From QIAW01 sp035487295 (lineage in GTDB: Bacteria; Acidobacteriota; Terriglobia; Terriglobales; Acidobacteriaceae), in contig DATHMH010000034.1 in NCBI GenBank assembly GCA_035487295.1, positions 62,001-126,000 on the forward strand: a DNA stretch of 64,000 nt. Reading direction: 5' to 3'. A model generated the notes under the pieces. The model was not told where the DNA came from. It saw only the letters and a list, made by a program, of their open reading frames with translations, and searched no databases. The position numbers and the translations under genes were made by a program. Positions 16,098 to 25,328 of the stretch are shown here, in pieces. Numbering within the stretch: the stretch's first letter is position 1; the number at the start of each line of letters is the position of its first letter.

Positions 16098-17390
16098 ATG
16101 GCCGAACAATCCATCTCTCTTTCGTCGTACCTGAAGCTGCTGCGCGGCAACGCGAATTTCCGCCGCCTCTGGATGGCCCAGATCATCAGTGAAGTTGGCG
16201 ACTGGTTCTACATGGTGGCGCTGTACTCCATGCTGTTGCAATTCACCGGCAGGGCCGAGCTGCTGGGCATCGCTTTCGTGTTGCAGGTAATGCCGCAGGC
16301 GCTGACTAGCCCCATTGCAGGAGTAATCAATGACCGGCTACGACGGCGGCGGGTGATGATCTTCTCTGACCTCGCGCGGGCGGTGATCGTCTCCTGCATG
16401 TTGCTGGTGCGCTCGCCGCAGATGATCTGGCTGGTCTATCCGTTGCTGGTTCTTGAGACCGTGATGTGGGGGCTGTTTGAGCCTGCGCGCAACGCCGTGC
16501 TCCCGAATATTGTAGGAAGCGAAGAAATCATCGTCGCCAACACGCTCAGCTCGACTACCTGGTCTCTCAATTTCTTCCTCGGCTCTGCCCTGGGCGGAGC
16601 TGTGGCCGCCTTCCTGGGACGCGATACCGTTTTTGTGCTGAACGGCCTCTCTTTCGTGGGCTCGGCATTTCTGATGTCGCGGATGCAATTCAACGAACCG
16701 CACATGAAAGCCTTGCCTCACTTGCGCTGGCGCGACCTCATCAATTACTCGCCTATGATCGAAGGCGTCCGCTATGTGCGCCGGCAGGCCCGCCTGGCTA
16801 CCGCCGTGTTTGTAAAAGCGGGCCTGGGAGTCACCGGCGCCAGTTGGATCATCTTTCCTATACTGGGAAAATACATTTTCCCCGTCACCGGACATAATAT
16901 TGACCCGCAGCGTGGCGCCCTGCTGGGCATGAGCCTGCTGATGGGCGCGCGTGGCCTGGGTTCGCTCATAGGACCGCTGGCCCTGGCTCCCTGGGCACAG
17001 CAAAAGCCGCGGCGGCTGAGCCTCGGAATCATGATTGGATTCTTTGTTTATGGCAGCGGATATATTGCACTGAAATTCATTTCACATGCCTACCTAGCCT
17101 ATATAGTGGTCACGATCTCTCATATTGGCGGCGCAATGGTGTGGGTGTTTTCCACCACGCTGCTGCAGTTGATGACCGCCGATGAGTTTCGCGGGCGCGT
17201 TTTCGCCGCCGACCTGGGTTTCTGCACCATCGTGTTGGGAATAACCGCTTATTTTGCAGGCTTGTTGATCGATCACGGGGTCGATGTGCGCACCGTCGCG
17301 CTGGCGACAGGAGTTCTCACCGTTCTGGCCGGAGCGGTTTGGGGCTGGCTGGGAGTGAGGAGCGGAGGAGACGTTTCCGTAGAGACGTAG
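16098..17390 (+). CDS. MFS transporter of the EntS-like type
   Basis: The 430-residue product is a twelve-helix major facilitator of the MFS_3/EntS-like group, usually drug or siderophore exporters. It begins LRGNANFRRLWMAQIISEVGDWF, the usual N-terminal signature of this group, and has motif A in the first cytoplasmic loop (GVINDRLRRRRVMIFSD). The second half repeats it weakly around LIGPLALAPWAQQKPRRL. A start at 16098 (MAEQSISLSSYL) is preferred over 16056. No substrate clue exists in neighbours. Its TAG stop codon lies within a GAGACGTAGC hairpin repeat, so that repeat has fixed the protein's last residues. Confidence 0.82.
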   Translation: MAEQSISLSSYLKLLRGNANFRRLWMAQIISEVGDWFYMVALYSMLLQFTGRAELLGIAFVLQVMPQALTSPIAGVINDRLRRRRVMIFSDLARAVIVSCMLLVRSPQMIWLVYPLLVLETVMWGLFEPARNAVLPNIVGSEEIIVANTLSSTTWSLNFFLGSALGGAVAAFLGRDTVFVLNGLSFVGSAFLMSRMQFNEPHMKALPHLRWRDLINYSPMIEGVRYVRRQARLATAVFVKAGLGVTGASWIIFPILGKYIFPVTGHNIDPQRGALLGMSLLMGARGLGSLIGPLALAPWAQQKPRRLSLGIMIGFFVYGSGYIALKFISHAYLAYIVVTISHIGGAMVWVFSTTLLQLMTADEFRGRVFAADLGFCTIVLGITAYFAGLLIDHGVDVRTVALATGVLTVLAGAVWGWLGVRSGGDVSVET

Positions 17391-17404
17391 CTTTGCTGCG
17401 TCTC
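17382..17404. repeat. Hairpin repeat containing the MFS stop codon
   Basis: Arms GAGACGTAGC (17382-17391) and GCTGCGTCTC (17395-17404). The TAG at 17388-17390 ends the MFS gene. The element lies between convergent genes, so it may serve both transcripts as a 3' stem. Confidence 0.75.
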
Positions 17405-17442
17405 TCATTGCAGGTCATGTTCTTCACTCTCAATCCCTAATT

Positions 17443-18135
17443 TTATTTCTCTGCCATGGCCGCATTGAACCTGGCCACGGCGCTTTCCAGGGTCTTCTCC
17501 AAGTCTGCCTGAAAAGTCTGCGCTTTCTGCTCAAGCTTGCTGGTCGCGGAGGTAAATTCGCCTTCGAGGTGCAGCAGGCCCTCTTGGGCCAGCGTTTGTG
17601 CGGTAGCGATCAAGTTTTCCGCGCTGTTGTTCAGGTAAGCGCAATCGTAAGGATCAGCGATCCACACCTTGGCGTTTGATTTTCCCGACCGGTATCCCAG
17701 CCAGTAAACCTTGTGCTGCACAAAGCTGCGCAACTGCTCCTCCGACGCGGCCGTGAAGATGATCTGGTTGGTCTTGAAGCTGAAATGGCGGCTCGATACC
17801 TCCACCGGCACCAGCTTGGCAGATTTTTTGAATTCTAGGCGGCCGGCATCCGCCGCCATTCGGGAGGCGTTGATCACCACCACTTCGGCGTCGTGCGGTT
17901 CGAGCGATGGAATTGCCTCGGCGATGGTGCGTGAGACGTTGGCCGCAAATTCGGCGTGCCGGGCCATCTCCGGGTCGCTCAGCAGCCATGCCTTGCCATG
18001 CAAAACATGGAAATCGGCGCCTGAGGTGGAACCGTGAAAGGGCCACGTAAGTTCGAAGCGCAGCGGGACGCCTCCCAGGGTCACAAAAGCCATGGGATCA
18101 GGATTTTTGGAACGAAATTGATTCAGGTTCGACAT
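17443..18135 (-). CDS. Conserved protein of unknown function with C-terminal coiled coil
   Basis: I do not recognise this 230-residue protein. It has no signal peptide. The body contains LGGVPLRFELTWPFHGSTSG and VWIADPYDCAYLNNSAENL, and the last 60 residues (LHLEGEFTSATSKLEQKAQTF onwards) are predicted helical with heptad-like hydrophobics, suggesting a coiled coil and oligomer formation. It is convergent with the MFS gene and divergent from the lipoprotein gene at 18386. Confidence 0.65.
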   Translation of the reverse strand: MSNLNQFRSKNPDPMAFVTLGGVPLRFELTWPFHGSTSGADFHVLHGKAWLLSDPEMARHAEFAANVSRTIAEAIPSLEPHDAEVVVINASRMAADAGRLEFKKSAKLVPVEVSSRHFSFKTNQIIFTAASEEQLRSFVQHKVYWLGYRSGKSNAKVWIADPYDCAYLNNSAENLIATAQTLAQEGLLHLEGEFTSATSKLEQKAQTFQADLEKTLESAVARFNAAMAEK

Positions 18136-18385
18136 AGCAATTTGCAGAATTAAAAATTACATGAATTCCAGAATGTATTCACCTTTTTTGTGTATTCGAC
18201 CAGTCCCAGAGATTTGCCCTCTATCCGTGTTCCTGATCGTGAATGGAACACGGCATCTTGTCACTTCATAGGGCAACTTGTCATCTGCCATTCACATCAA
18301 CAATTGAAACAAACCGCTCAATCATAGCCAAGCTAGTCCATGATCTCCTGGCCCCCTGGGATTCGAGACGACTGCAAAGGAAACA

Positions 18386-20815
18386 ATGAGACATTTCAGG
18401 ACCCTGTTTCTCCCTCTTCTATTCTTTGTCTTCTTATTTTTGCTTGTCGGTTGCGGCACTACGGGCAGCCACTCTGGCGGCAAACCGGGCCCAACACCTG
18501 CTCCGACTCCGCAAGGTCAGATCACGGTGACGGTTGCCCCGGCTGCCGTCACGGTAGCGGCGGGAAGCGCATTTAGCGCGTTCGTGGCCACGGTCACGAA
18601 TACCTCGAATCCGAATGTCAACTGGCTGGTGGATAACGTTGCCGGCGGAAACACTACCGTGGGAACCATTGATGCTTCAGGCCACTACACCGCGCCCTCC
18701 GCGGCCGGTACGCATACCGTAACCGCGGTCAGCGTCGCTGATCCTACCAGGAGCGGCAGCGCTCAGGTGACAGTAACACGTGGAATCACAGTCGCAATTA
18801 CACCCACGTCAGCAACCGTACAGCCAAAAGGAACGCAGCAATTTACCGCGAACGTGAGCCCGGTGCCCAACTTCGGCGTCGTATGGTCGGTAGACGGCGC
18901 CGTCGCGGGAAACGGCACAGTTGGGACCGTTAGTTCAAACGGCCTTTACACCGCGCCTGCAGGTTCTGGAACTCACACCGTCACTGCCACCAGCAATGAT
19001 GATTCCAGCAAAAGTGCAAGTGCTCAGGTCACAATTCCACCCGGGATGGCGATCTCCCCCGTTAAAGCCAGAGTAACACCCGGCGCAACACAGCAATTCA
19101 CCGCGACAGTTACCGATCCGGCGTTGCTTCCGGTCACCTGGTCGGTGGATGGCATCGGTGCAGGCAACAGCAGCTCAGGAACAATTGCCAGCACAGCTGC
19201 GAGTACAGCCACTTACACCGCTCCCGCCACTGCGGGCGCCCATACCATTGGAGCAACCAGCGCTTCCAATCCCAGCGTCACTGCCAGTACCCAGGTCAAT
19301 GTAGTTGCGGTGACTACGAATTCGGCCTCCGTCCTTACCTTTCACAATGACGGACAGCGAACGGGACTGAATCCGAATGAAAGCGTTCTTAGTCCTGCCA
19401 ACGTCAATCCGGCCACCTTTGGAAAACTTTTTTCCTACCCGGTGGATGGCCAGCTCTATGCCCAGCCGCTCTATGTCCCGGGTCTCGCTAATATCGCGGG
19501 AGCTACTCACAATGTTGTGTTTGCTGCAACCGAGCACAATACTGTCTACGCCTTTGACGCCGATGGTTTGAGCACCATGCCGCTATGGCAGAAAAATCTG
19601 GGCCCGGCTGCTCCCTCCAGAGATGTTGAGGGCATCAGTCCCGAATTGGGTATTACCGGCACTCCGGTGATTGATCCCAACACCAGCACGTTGTATGTAG
19701 TGAGCGATAACAACCGCAGCTTCAAGCTGCACGCCCTCGATCTGCATGATGGTTCCGAAAAATTCGGCGGGCCAGTCACGGTAACGGCCACCGTTCCCGG
19801 CGCCGGCGCCGACAGCTCAGGCGGCAACCTTACGCTCGAAGGTGGCTGCTATCAGCGCCCGGCGCTGGCCCTGGTCAACAGTGTTGTCTTCATCGCATTC
19901 GGACACTGCAACCACGGATGGGTGCTGGGTTATGCCGCCGATTCATTGACCCTGGTAAGTAAATTCAATACCACGCCCAACGGGGCCGGCGGCGCCATTT
20001 GGATGGGCGGCGGAGGCATAGCCACAGACGGAGCGGGCAGCCTCTACCTGATGACAGGCGTCGATGCCGGCGATCCGGCCTCCGGCTTCAACGATGCCTT
20101 CCTGAAGTTGAACGCGGCAGATCTTTCGGTGGTGGATTCGTTCACGCCCTCCAACGAATCATTCCTGCGGGCCAACGATGCCGATTTAGGCAGCGGAGCG
20201 CCCATCGTTCTTCCCGACAACAGTTCGGCCCATCCTCACGAACTGGTGGGCGGAGGGAAAGACGGGCGCGTCTTCTTAATAGATCGCGATCACATGGGCG
20301 GCTTTACCCCTCCCACCAATCCGGCCTGCGACAATACCTCGGTGCCGCCGGTCTCGTGCGATAAGAACGTGCAGACCATTCCCGATATAGGAAACGCGCA
20401 GTTCGACAACCTGTTCGATACCCCGGCCTACTGGAACGGCTTTGTATATTTCCATCCGCAAAGCGCCAAACTTCAGGCGTTCCAATACGGCAATGGGATG
20501 CTGTCAGGCAGGGCGTTCGCCAACACGGCAGACTTCCAAGATCATGGGGCCACGCCTTCGGTATCGGCGAATGGGAACAGCGCGGGTATTGTATGGGAGC
20601 TGCAAAGCGATGCCTGGAGAACGGGAGGCCCTGCGGTTCTGCACGCCTATGACGCAACCAATATTGCCACCGAACTCTATAACAGCAGCCAGGCAGCCGG
20701 CAAACGCGATGTTGCCGGACCGGCGGTAAAGTTCACCGTGCCTGCAATTGCCAACGGGCATGTTTACGTTGGCACCGCCAATGAGCTTGATGTGTACGGG
20801 TTGTTGTCGCAGTAG
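18386..20815 (+). CDS. Lipoprotein with three Ig-like repeats and a PQQ-type propeller
   Basis: The 809-residue product starts with a lipoprotein signal ending LLVGC (Cys about residue 23) and a low-complexity linker rich in Pro-Thr. Three Ig-like repeats of about 90 residues follow, each with WSVDG/WLVDN, GT(I/V) and YTAP...GTHTVTA. From about residue 310 a beta-propeller begins (TFHNDGQRTGLNPNE, then VVFAATEHNTVYAFDADG) with PQQ-like blades to the end (GHVYVGTANELDVYGLLSQ). It probably sits on the outer face of a membrane as a binding or scaffold protein. AAAGG precedes the ATG. The enzyme activity of related quinoproteins is not supported, as no quinone-site residues could be traced. Confidence 0.8.
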   Translation: MRHFRTLFLPLLFFVFLFLLVGCGTTGSHSGGKPGPTPAPTPQGQITVTVAPAAVTVAAGSAFSAFVATVTNTSNPNVNWLVDNVAGGNTTVGTIDASGHYTAPSAAGTHTVTAVSVADPTRSGSAQVTVTRGITVAITPTSATVQPKGTQQFTANVSPVPNFGVVWSVDGAVAGNGTVGTVSSNGLYTAPAGSGTHTVTATSNDDSSKSASAQVTIPPGMAISPVKARVTPGATQQFTATVTDPALLPVTWSVDGIGAGNSSSGTIASTAASTATYTAPATAGAHTIGATSASNPSVTASTQVNVVAVTTNSASVLTFHNDGQRTGLNPNESVLSPANVNPATFGKLFSYPVDGQLYAQPLYVPGLANIAGATHNVVFAATEHNTVYAFDADGLSTMPLWQKNLGPAAPSRDVEGISPELGITGTPVIDPNTSTLYVVSDNNRSFKLHALDLHDGSEKFGGPVTVTATVPGAGADSSGGNLTLEGGCYQRPALALVNSVVFIAFGHCNHGWVLGYAADSLTLVSKFNTTPNGAGGAIWMGGGGIATDGAGSLYLMTGVDAGDPASGFNDAFLKLNAADLSVVDSFTPSNESFLRANDADLGSGAPIVLPDNSSAHPHELVGGGKDGRVFLIDRDHMGGFTPPTNPACDNTSVPPVSCDKNVQTIPDIGNAQFDNLFDTPAYWNGFVYFHPQSAKLQAFQYGNGMLSGRAFANTADFQDHGATPSVSANGNSAGIVWELQSDAWRTGGPAVLHAYDATNIATELYNSSQAAGKRDVAGPAVKFTVPAIANGHVYVGTANELDVYGLLSQ

Positions 20816-20870
20816 AACGATTGACGGTTGGCGCGGTCGCTGAAAAGCGTCGCGCCTGGGCTTTGTATCA

Positions 20871-20901
20871 GGGCACGATCCCGCTCAGCGGGATCGTGCC
20901 C
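20871..20901 (+). terminator. Perfect 15-bp inverted repeat with a one-base centre
   Basis: GGGCACGATCCCGCT and AGCGGGATCGTGCCC are exact complements around a single C, 56 bp after the lipoprotein stop. No T-tract follows. It could terminate or stabilise the transcript, or be a specialised CCCGC-GCGGG repeat. Confidence 0.6.
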
Positions 20902-21108
20902 TAAGTCGCTGGGAAACTAACACTTCCTTGCCGCCGCAGGCATGCGCGTATCCCGCAAAGCGGGAGAAGCGCACAGAACGAACGTTTTTCCGCAGCCCTC
21001 TTCAACCTCGATGCCGTGCGGATACATCGGGGCCAACAAGCGGCTGGAAGCACAGCCACGCTCAAGTTTTTCTCTGTGTCTCCCTGCCTCCGTGGTGAGA
21101 AATTGCGA

Positions 21109-22182
21109 TTAAAACAACGCCGATTGCTTGCGGCTCAACGGAATGCCGAAGTGGTCGTAGGCCAGCTTGGTGGCCACGCGCCCGCGCGGGGTGCGGTCTA
21201 AGAATCCTATCTGCATGAGAAAAGGTTCGTAGATTTCTTCAATGGCCTCAGCCTCTTCCGCCAGGGCTGCGGCTAATGTATTCAATCCCACCGGGCCTCC
21301 CTGGTATTTCTCAATGATGGTCAGTAGCAGCTTGCGGTCAATTTCGTCAAAGCCGTGCTGGTCCACTTCCAGCATCTTGAGCGCGGCCTGGGCGGTGGGC
21401 AGATCAATTTTTCCGCCGCTGCGAACCTGGGCGTAGTCGCGCACGCGTCGCAACAGGCGGTTGGCGATGCGTGGCGTGCCTCGCGCTCTGCCGGCAATCT
21501 CCTCGGCGGCATCGCGGTCAACAGGGACCTTCAAAATCTCTGCCGAGCGTTCCACTACGAAGCGCAACTCGTCGGTGGTGTAGAAGTCCAGGCGCAGCAG
21601 CAGGCCGAAGCGCGAGCGCAGGGGCGCGGAGAGCAATCCGGCGCGCGTGGTGGCGCCAATAAACGTAAATGGATGGACTTCAATAGTGTGCGTCCGCGCC
21701 GCCGGGCCCTGCCCGATGATGATATCAAGCTGATAATCTTCGAGAGCCGAGTAGAGAATTTCTTCCAGTGCCGGCTGCAGTCGGTGCACTTCATCGAAGA
21801 ACAGCACCTGCTTCTGGCGAACATTGGTGAGCACCGCCGTCAGGTCGCCTTTGATCTGCAGCACCGGTCCCGAGGTCTGCTGGTAGGCGACGCCCAACTC
21901 GTTGGCAATGATGGTGGCCAGCGTGGTCTTGCCGAGGCCGGGCGGGCCGTACAGCAGCACGTGGTCCAGTGTCTCCCCGCGCGACTTGGCGGCCTCAATG
22001 GCCACTGCCAGGTTTTCCTTTACCTTGTTCTGCCCCACAAACTCCCGCAGGAACTTGGGCCGCAGCTTCAGTTCAAACCCGGCATCATCCTCCACTGCGG
22101 CGGCAGAGACGATGCGGTGCTTCAATTCCGGACCAGTTTTTGGATTGGAAATTGCCACGTCTGCTGCGCAGTGTACCACCAA
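21109..22182 (-). CDS. ruvB: Holliday junction branch-migration ATPase RuvB
   Basis: RuvB is the hexameric AAA+ motor that pulls DNA through the RuvA-bound Holliday junction. The 357-residue frame contains Walker A GPPGLGKTT (79-87), Walker B FFDEVHRL, sensor I GATTRAGLLSAPLRSRFG with the arginine-finger region, and the C-terminal winged helix ending FLDRTPRGRVATKLAYDHFG. The frame opens at a TTG with GTG codons at 22177-22179 and 22156-22158; none has a clear ribosome binding site, so the first residues are uncertain. ruvA and ruvC are not next to it. Confidence 0.93.
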   Translation of the reverse strand: MVVHCAADVAISNPKTGPELKHRIVSAAAVEDDAGFELKLRPKFLREFVGQNKVKENLAVAIEAAKSRGETLDHVLLYGPPGLGKTTLATIIANELGVAYQQTSGPVLQIKGDLTAVLTNVRQKQVLFFDEVHRLQPALEEILYSALEDYQLDIIIGQGPAARTHTIEVHPFTFIGATTRAGLLSAPLRSRFGLLLRLDFYTTDELRFVVERSAEILKVPVDRDAAEEIAGRARGTPRIANRLLRRVRDYAQVRSGGKIDLPTAQAALKMLEVDQHGFDEIDRKLLLTIIEKYQGGPVGLNTLAAALAEEAEAIEEIYEPFLMQIGFLDRTPRGRVATKLAYDHFGIPLSRKQSALF

Positions 22183-22674
22183 AAGCCGGATTGGTTAATT
22201 AGCGGGTGGCCACCCTTTCGCGCTTTTTTGCAGAATTTCAGAAATCCGCGTTGATCCGCGTCAATCCGCGGCGAAAGCTTTTGCTTTTTGCAATCTGGTA
22301 TCAAACTCTTGGCTTCTGAGGAATTGTAGTCCATCATTTCCACGGAGGTATCTCCTGGGAACGGTTGCCAGTCGTTAAGACTGTGATCAGGTCTAGAGGC
22401 CGCACAAAAAACAAGCGGACTACTCGAGTAATGGGGGAGGGGGCTGCTACGCCAGGGGGATAGCACACAAAAGTTGTTGAACTCTGGCAGAGACCGCCGC
22501 AAGAACCAGAGGGTGACTACTCGGGTTTTTCCGATATGTCATTGAATCGTAACGGTTTAACCCTGCATTCACTACTTGATGTAATGGGGGAGAGGGGAGC
22601 ACTACTTCGCGAGGAAACAAAACCTGCTGGACTCCGGCACGAGTTGCCGTGGAGATGGGTTCTTTGAAAATCTG
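22183..22674. other. Gene-free stretch with two related 90-bp repeats
   Basis: No credible coding region is seen. Positions 22418-22512 and 22570-22659 are diverged copies of one element, each reading ACTACT..GA..GTAATGGGGGAG and later CTG..GACTC.GGCA.GAG. At 22236-22272 there is a GATCCGCGT/AATCCGCGG short repeat of another dispersed type. Confidence 0.5.
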
Positions 22675-22974
22675 TTAAGCCGCCGAGGGATCGCGCGGGC
22701 TGGGAGTATCCGGCGGGGGCGCGTTTTCGTCGCCGTCGCGGCTTGGATGGGCGCGGTAGTCGGCGATGATCTGGCGGGCCTCTTCCGCCTGCTCTTCCCG
22801 CACCAGGACTACGGCGCCGCCAATTCCGGAGAGGACATCCGGGGTCTCGCGCCAGATGACTGTCGATTCGATGCCCGCGCTTTGCAGCAGGCCTTCGATG
22901 ACAATGGCTTCCGATTCCTGCTCGGTGCCAAAAATCTCGGTCAGTTGCTCGTTGGGTTCTCCCTGGGTTGCCAT
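22675..22974 (-). CDS. DUF2007-type putative signal-transducing protein
   Basis: The 99-residue product carries the small DUF2007 alpha/beta domain: LTEIFGTEQESEAIVIEGLLQ, then GIESTVI, then a strand GGAVVLVREEQAEEARQIIADY. The function of this family is unsettled; it is often called a signal-transducing protein. The last 30 residues are a disordered Pro-Asp-rich tail. GGGGGA lies 9 nt before the ATG at 22972-22974, which decides the start. It stands alone. Confidence 0.78.
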   Translation of the reverse strand: MATQGEPNEQLTEIFGTEQESEAIVIEGLLQSAGIESTVIWRETPDVLSGIGGAVVLVREEQAEEARQIIADYRAHPSRDGDENAPPPDTPSPRDPSAA

Positions 22975-23320
22975 TGAGTTTTGTCCCCCTTTCATGCGAT
23001 GCAACGTCGTTTTCTATCTACCATGATACAGCGCCTATCTGCTTTGGAATGAAAAGAAAATCGGATCTGCCGCCCCCTGGTTTCCTGGTATTTTCTCCGC
23101 GCCTCTGCGCCTCCGCGGTTGGCTAGCTTTTTCCTTGTGGAGCCTTCCTGTTTGTTCTCTGCATATTATTGAATGTCAGTGATTTACGACTGCATACCCT
23201 TGCTGAGCAAGGGGGGTACCCCGGTAACTTCCAAATCCCCAAATTTTTAAGGCGGTCCCGGCAAAGCGTTGTATCATTGCCCGCAGCAGACCACAATCCC
23301 TTCAACTCAGGAGAGCAAAT
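22975..23320. other. Gene-free stretch between divergent genes
   Basis: Holds a CTCCGCGCCTCTGCGCCTCC repeat of the dispersed ACCACAGAGGC family (about 23092-23118) and an AGGGGGGTACCCC element (23209-23221). It should contain the promoter of the lipoprotein gene at 23321; no clear -35/-10 pair is visible. Confidence 0.4.
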
Positions 23321-24055
23321 ATGAAGCGCTGTTTTTTTGCGGCTGTATTGGGCGTGGTAGTGATATTGATGACGATGACCGGATGCTCCAAAAGCTCCAG
23401 CGGTGGGGGCAATCTGCTTACCAGCGCAGCCTCGGTGCTGACCCCATCGGATCCGTGGACTGAATTTGCGCTGATGACCGCGGCCCGTTCCAAGGCCACA
23501 AGCTGGCGGTCCAAGATGGTCTCCAATCAGGCTGGACGCTCCTTCGAAATGGATAGTGAAGTCATGTGTCCCGACAAGATGCATAACAAGATGACCCAGG
23601 GAGACAAGGTGACCATGGAAAGTTACATCATCGGCGGCACCATGTACGTGAACGCCGGTGGACGCATGATGAAGGTTCCCAACCAGATGCCGGGAGCGGC
23701 GATGCAGTGCGGCGGCACAGCTCCGAGCAGCGCTTCCTCGCCGTCTCCAAAGTTCTCTATCGGCTCGCTGCCCAGCATGAAAGATATTTCCAACGGATTG
23801 CAGGAGATGGAAAAGATGAAGCAGAACGTGACCATCACCAAAGGCGGCGTCTCGGTGGTCGAGGGTTCGCCCTGCCAGGAGTGGAACATCGTTTATAACG
23901 ATCCGCAGAGCAAGCAGAGTTATAACTCCAACTATTGTGTGGGAGTAGCTGACCACCTGCCCCGCCGCATGATCGTTGATAGCGGGCAGGGAAAAATGGA
24001 GATGACCTACTGGGATTGGAACAGCAACATCAGCATCAATCCGCCCACAACGTAG
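23321..24055 (+). CDS. Lipoprotein of unknown function
   Basis: This 244-residue protein has a lipoprotein signal with lipobox TMTGC (Cys about residue 23) and a Ser-Gly linker. The mature part resembles the LolA/LppX-like type of single-domain lipoproteins in layout: it has MVSNQAGRSFEMDSEVMCPDKM, YIIGGTMYVNAGGRMMKVPNQ and SPCQEWNIVYNDPQSKQSYN, with four cysteines that could form two disulfides. No specific family is recognised. GGAG precedes the ATG. It is probably a monocistronic gene. Confidence 0.7.
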   Translation: MKRCFFAAVLGVVVILMTMTGCSKSSSGGGNLLTSAASVLTPSDPWTEFALMTAARSKATSWRSKMVSNQAGRSFEMDSEVMCPDKMHNKMTQGDKVTMESYIIGGTMYVNAGGRMMKVPNQMPGAAMQCGGTAPSSASSPSPKFSIGSLPSMKDISNGLQEMEKMKQNVTITKGGVSVVEGSPCQEWNIVYNDPQSKQSYNSNYCVGVADHLPRRMIVDSGQGKMEMTYWDWNSNISINPPTT

Positions 24056-24183
24056 CGGGAGCGTAGCATCGGGGGATGGAAACAAAAGCCTGCAACAGGG
24101 CGGCGTGGAGCGCATCTAATTTAAGTAGCATTTCCGCAAGCACACAAAGTAATCAGCACGCTAGTTTTTGGGGCCACATACTT

Positions 24184-24498
24184 ATGGACATTCCGGAACG
24201 GCAAGCCGCGGACCCGGGTTCGGAAGCAGCAAAATCAGAGGCCGATCCCAACCACTCCGCTCTCAGCCAGGAAGAAATCGAAGACGAAAACAAGCGCATC
24301 CGCCGCCTGCAGATCATGATGAACATGGTCATGGCGGTGATCTCGCAGGAAGAGATGACGCTGGAAGAAGCTTCAGAGATGGTGGCCAACGCCAAGCGCG
24401 CCGCCCTCGCCATGTTTCCCGATAAGGAACTTGCCTACGACCTGATCTACAAACCGCGCCTGCAGCGGCTGATCCGCGAGCGCTTCCGCCTGCAATAA
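24184..24498 (+). CDS. Small helical protein of unknown function
   Basis: The 104-residue product begins MDIPERQAADPGSEAAKSE, is acidic and disordered for about 40 residues, then forms helices (EEIEDENKRIRRLQIMMNMVMAVI, MTLEEASEMVANAKRAALAMF). No signal peptide or known motif. The ATG at 24184 is chosen because the upstream extension has atypical composition. An inverted repeat just after the stop probably ends the transcript. Confidence 0.6.
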   Translation: MDIPERQAADPGSEAAKSEADPNHSALSQEEIEDENKRIRRLQIMMNMVMAVISQEEMTLEEASEMVANAKRAALAMFPDKELAYDLIYKPRLQRLIRERFRLQ

Positions 24499-24504
24499 AG
24501 AGTC

Positions 24505-24570
24505 AACCACAGAGGGCACAAAGGAACACGAAGGAAGTAAAACAGGAAATCCTTTGTGTCCTTTGTGGTT
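24505..24570. terminator. Long inverted repeat between convergent genes
   Basis: Arms of 21 bp (24505-24525 and 24550-24570), AACCACAGAGGGCACAAAGG against its near-exact complement with two wobbles, followed on the plus strand by AAATTTTTATTTTT. It lies between convergent genes and is likely a bidirectional terminator made from the dispersed CCACAGAG element. Confidence 0.7.
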
Positions 24571-24576
24571 AAATTT

Positions 24577-25257
24577 TTATTTTTCAGCTTCGTGCGCCAG
24601 CTCCGCCACGGGTTTGCGCACCAGAAAATAGATCACGCCAACGACGGCAATCGCCGCGAATATCGCCACAAACTTAAGCTGCGGATACTCGCGGAAAAGC
24701 GCGGGCAGCCGCTGCACGATGGCCGGGCCGAAAGAAACCACCAGTTTCGCCAAAATGACCCAGCGGATCATGCGCCCCACAAAAATAGCCAGCAGAAAGT
24801 GGCGCACTTTCATCTTGAGCGCACCCGCGGCGAAGATAAAAAGTTTGAACGGAGTCGGCGGCGGCAGCATGGAAGGAATCATAAGCGCCAGAAATTCCTG
24901 GCTTTGAAAGCGCTCGCTGATGGCGTCAAACCTTGCCTGTGAGACGCGCTTGCGCAGCGCCACTTCTCCGCCCTTGTACCCGATGGCATAAACCAACAGG
25001 CTGCCCACGGCCGAGCCCATCGCCGCCAGCCCCGGATACAAAAGATACAAGCAAGCCAGCCAGCGCAGCGACGTGGGCTGCACTCCCCCTGCCTGCAGCC
25101 AGCGCAGCATCGCGTAAATGTAGGTCGCGAGTATCAGGTCCATGGGCAGGCCGAGCGCAGCGGAATCCACGGCGGCGATGGCGAACGCCCCCCAGGGACC
25201 GAGCGGAGCGAGCGCCTTCAGCAGGAAAGCGGTATATTTTTTCAGGAGATTTTTCAA
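24577..25257 (-). CDS. DedA/VTT-domain membrane protein
   Basis: The 226-residue product is a VTT-domain (SNARE-associated Golgi, DedA-like) inner-membrane protein. Family features are GPWGAFAIAAVDSAALGLPMD at the start, AVGSLLVYAIGYKGGEVAL in the centre and the re-entrant signature LPPPTPFKLFIFAAGALKM with the conserved VGRMIRW helix. Recent work gives DedA-family proteins a role in flipping undecaprenyl phosphate or other lipids; for this member the substrate is inferred only. The apparent start is TTG without a clear ribosome binding site. It lies 71 bp downstream of the isomerase gene. Confidence 0.8.
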   Translation of the reverse strand: MKNLLKKYTAFLLKALAPLGPWGAFAIAAVDSAALGLPMDLILATYIYAMLRWLQAGGVQPTSLRWLACLYLLYPGLAAMGSAVGSLLVYAIGYKGGEVALRKRVSQARFDAISERFQSQEFLALMIPSMLPPPTPFKLFIFAAGALKMKVRHFLLAIFVGRMIRWVILAKLVVSFGPAIVQRLPALFREYPQLKFVAIFAAIAVVGVIYFLVRKPVAELAHEAEK

Positions 25258-25328
25258 ACTAAGCGGCGCGGCCGTTTCCCTTTTTGTGAATCCTCAATTG
25301 TACGCGAAGAAGGCGCGGTGTGTTCCCG

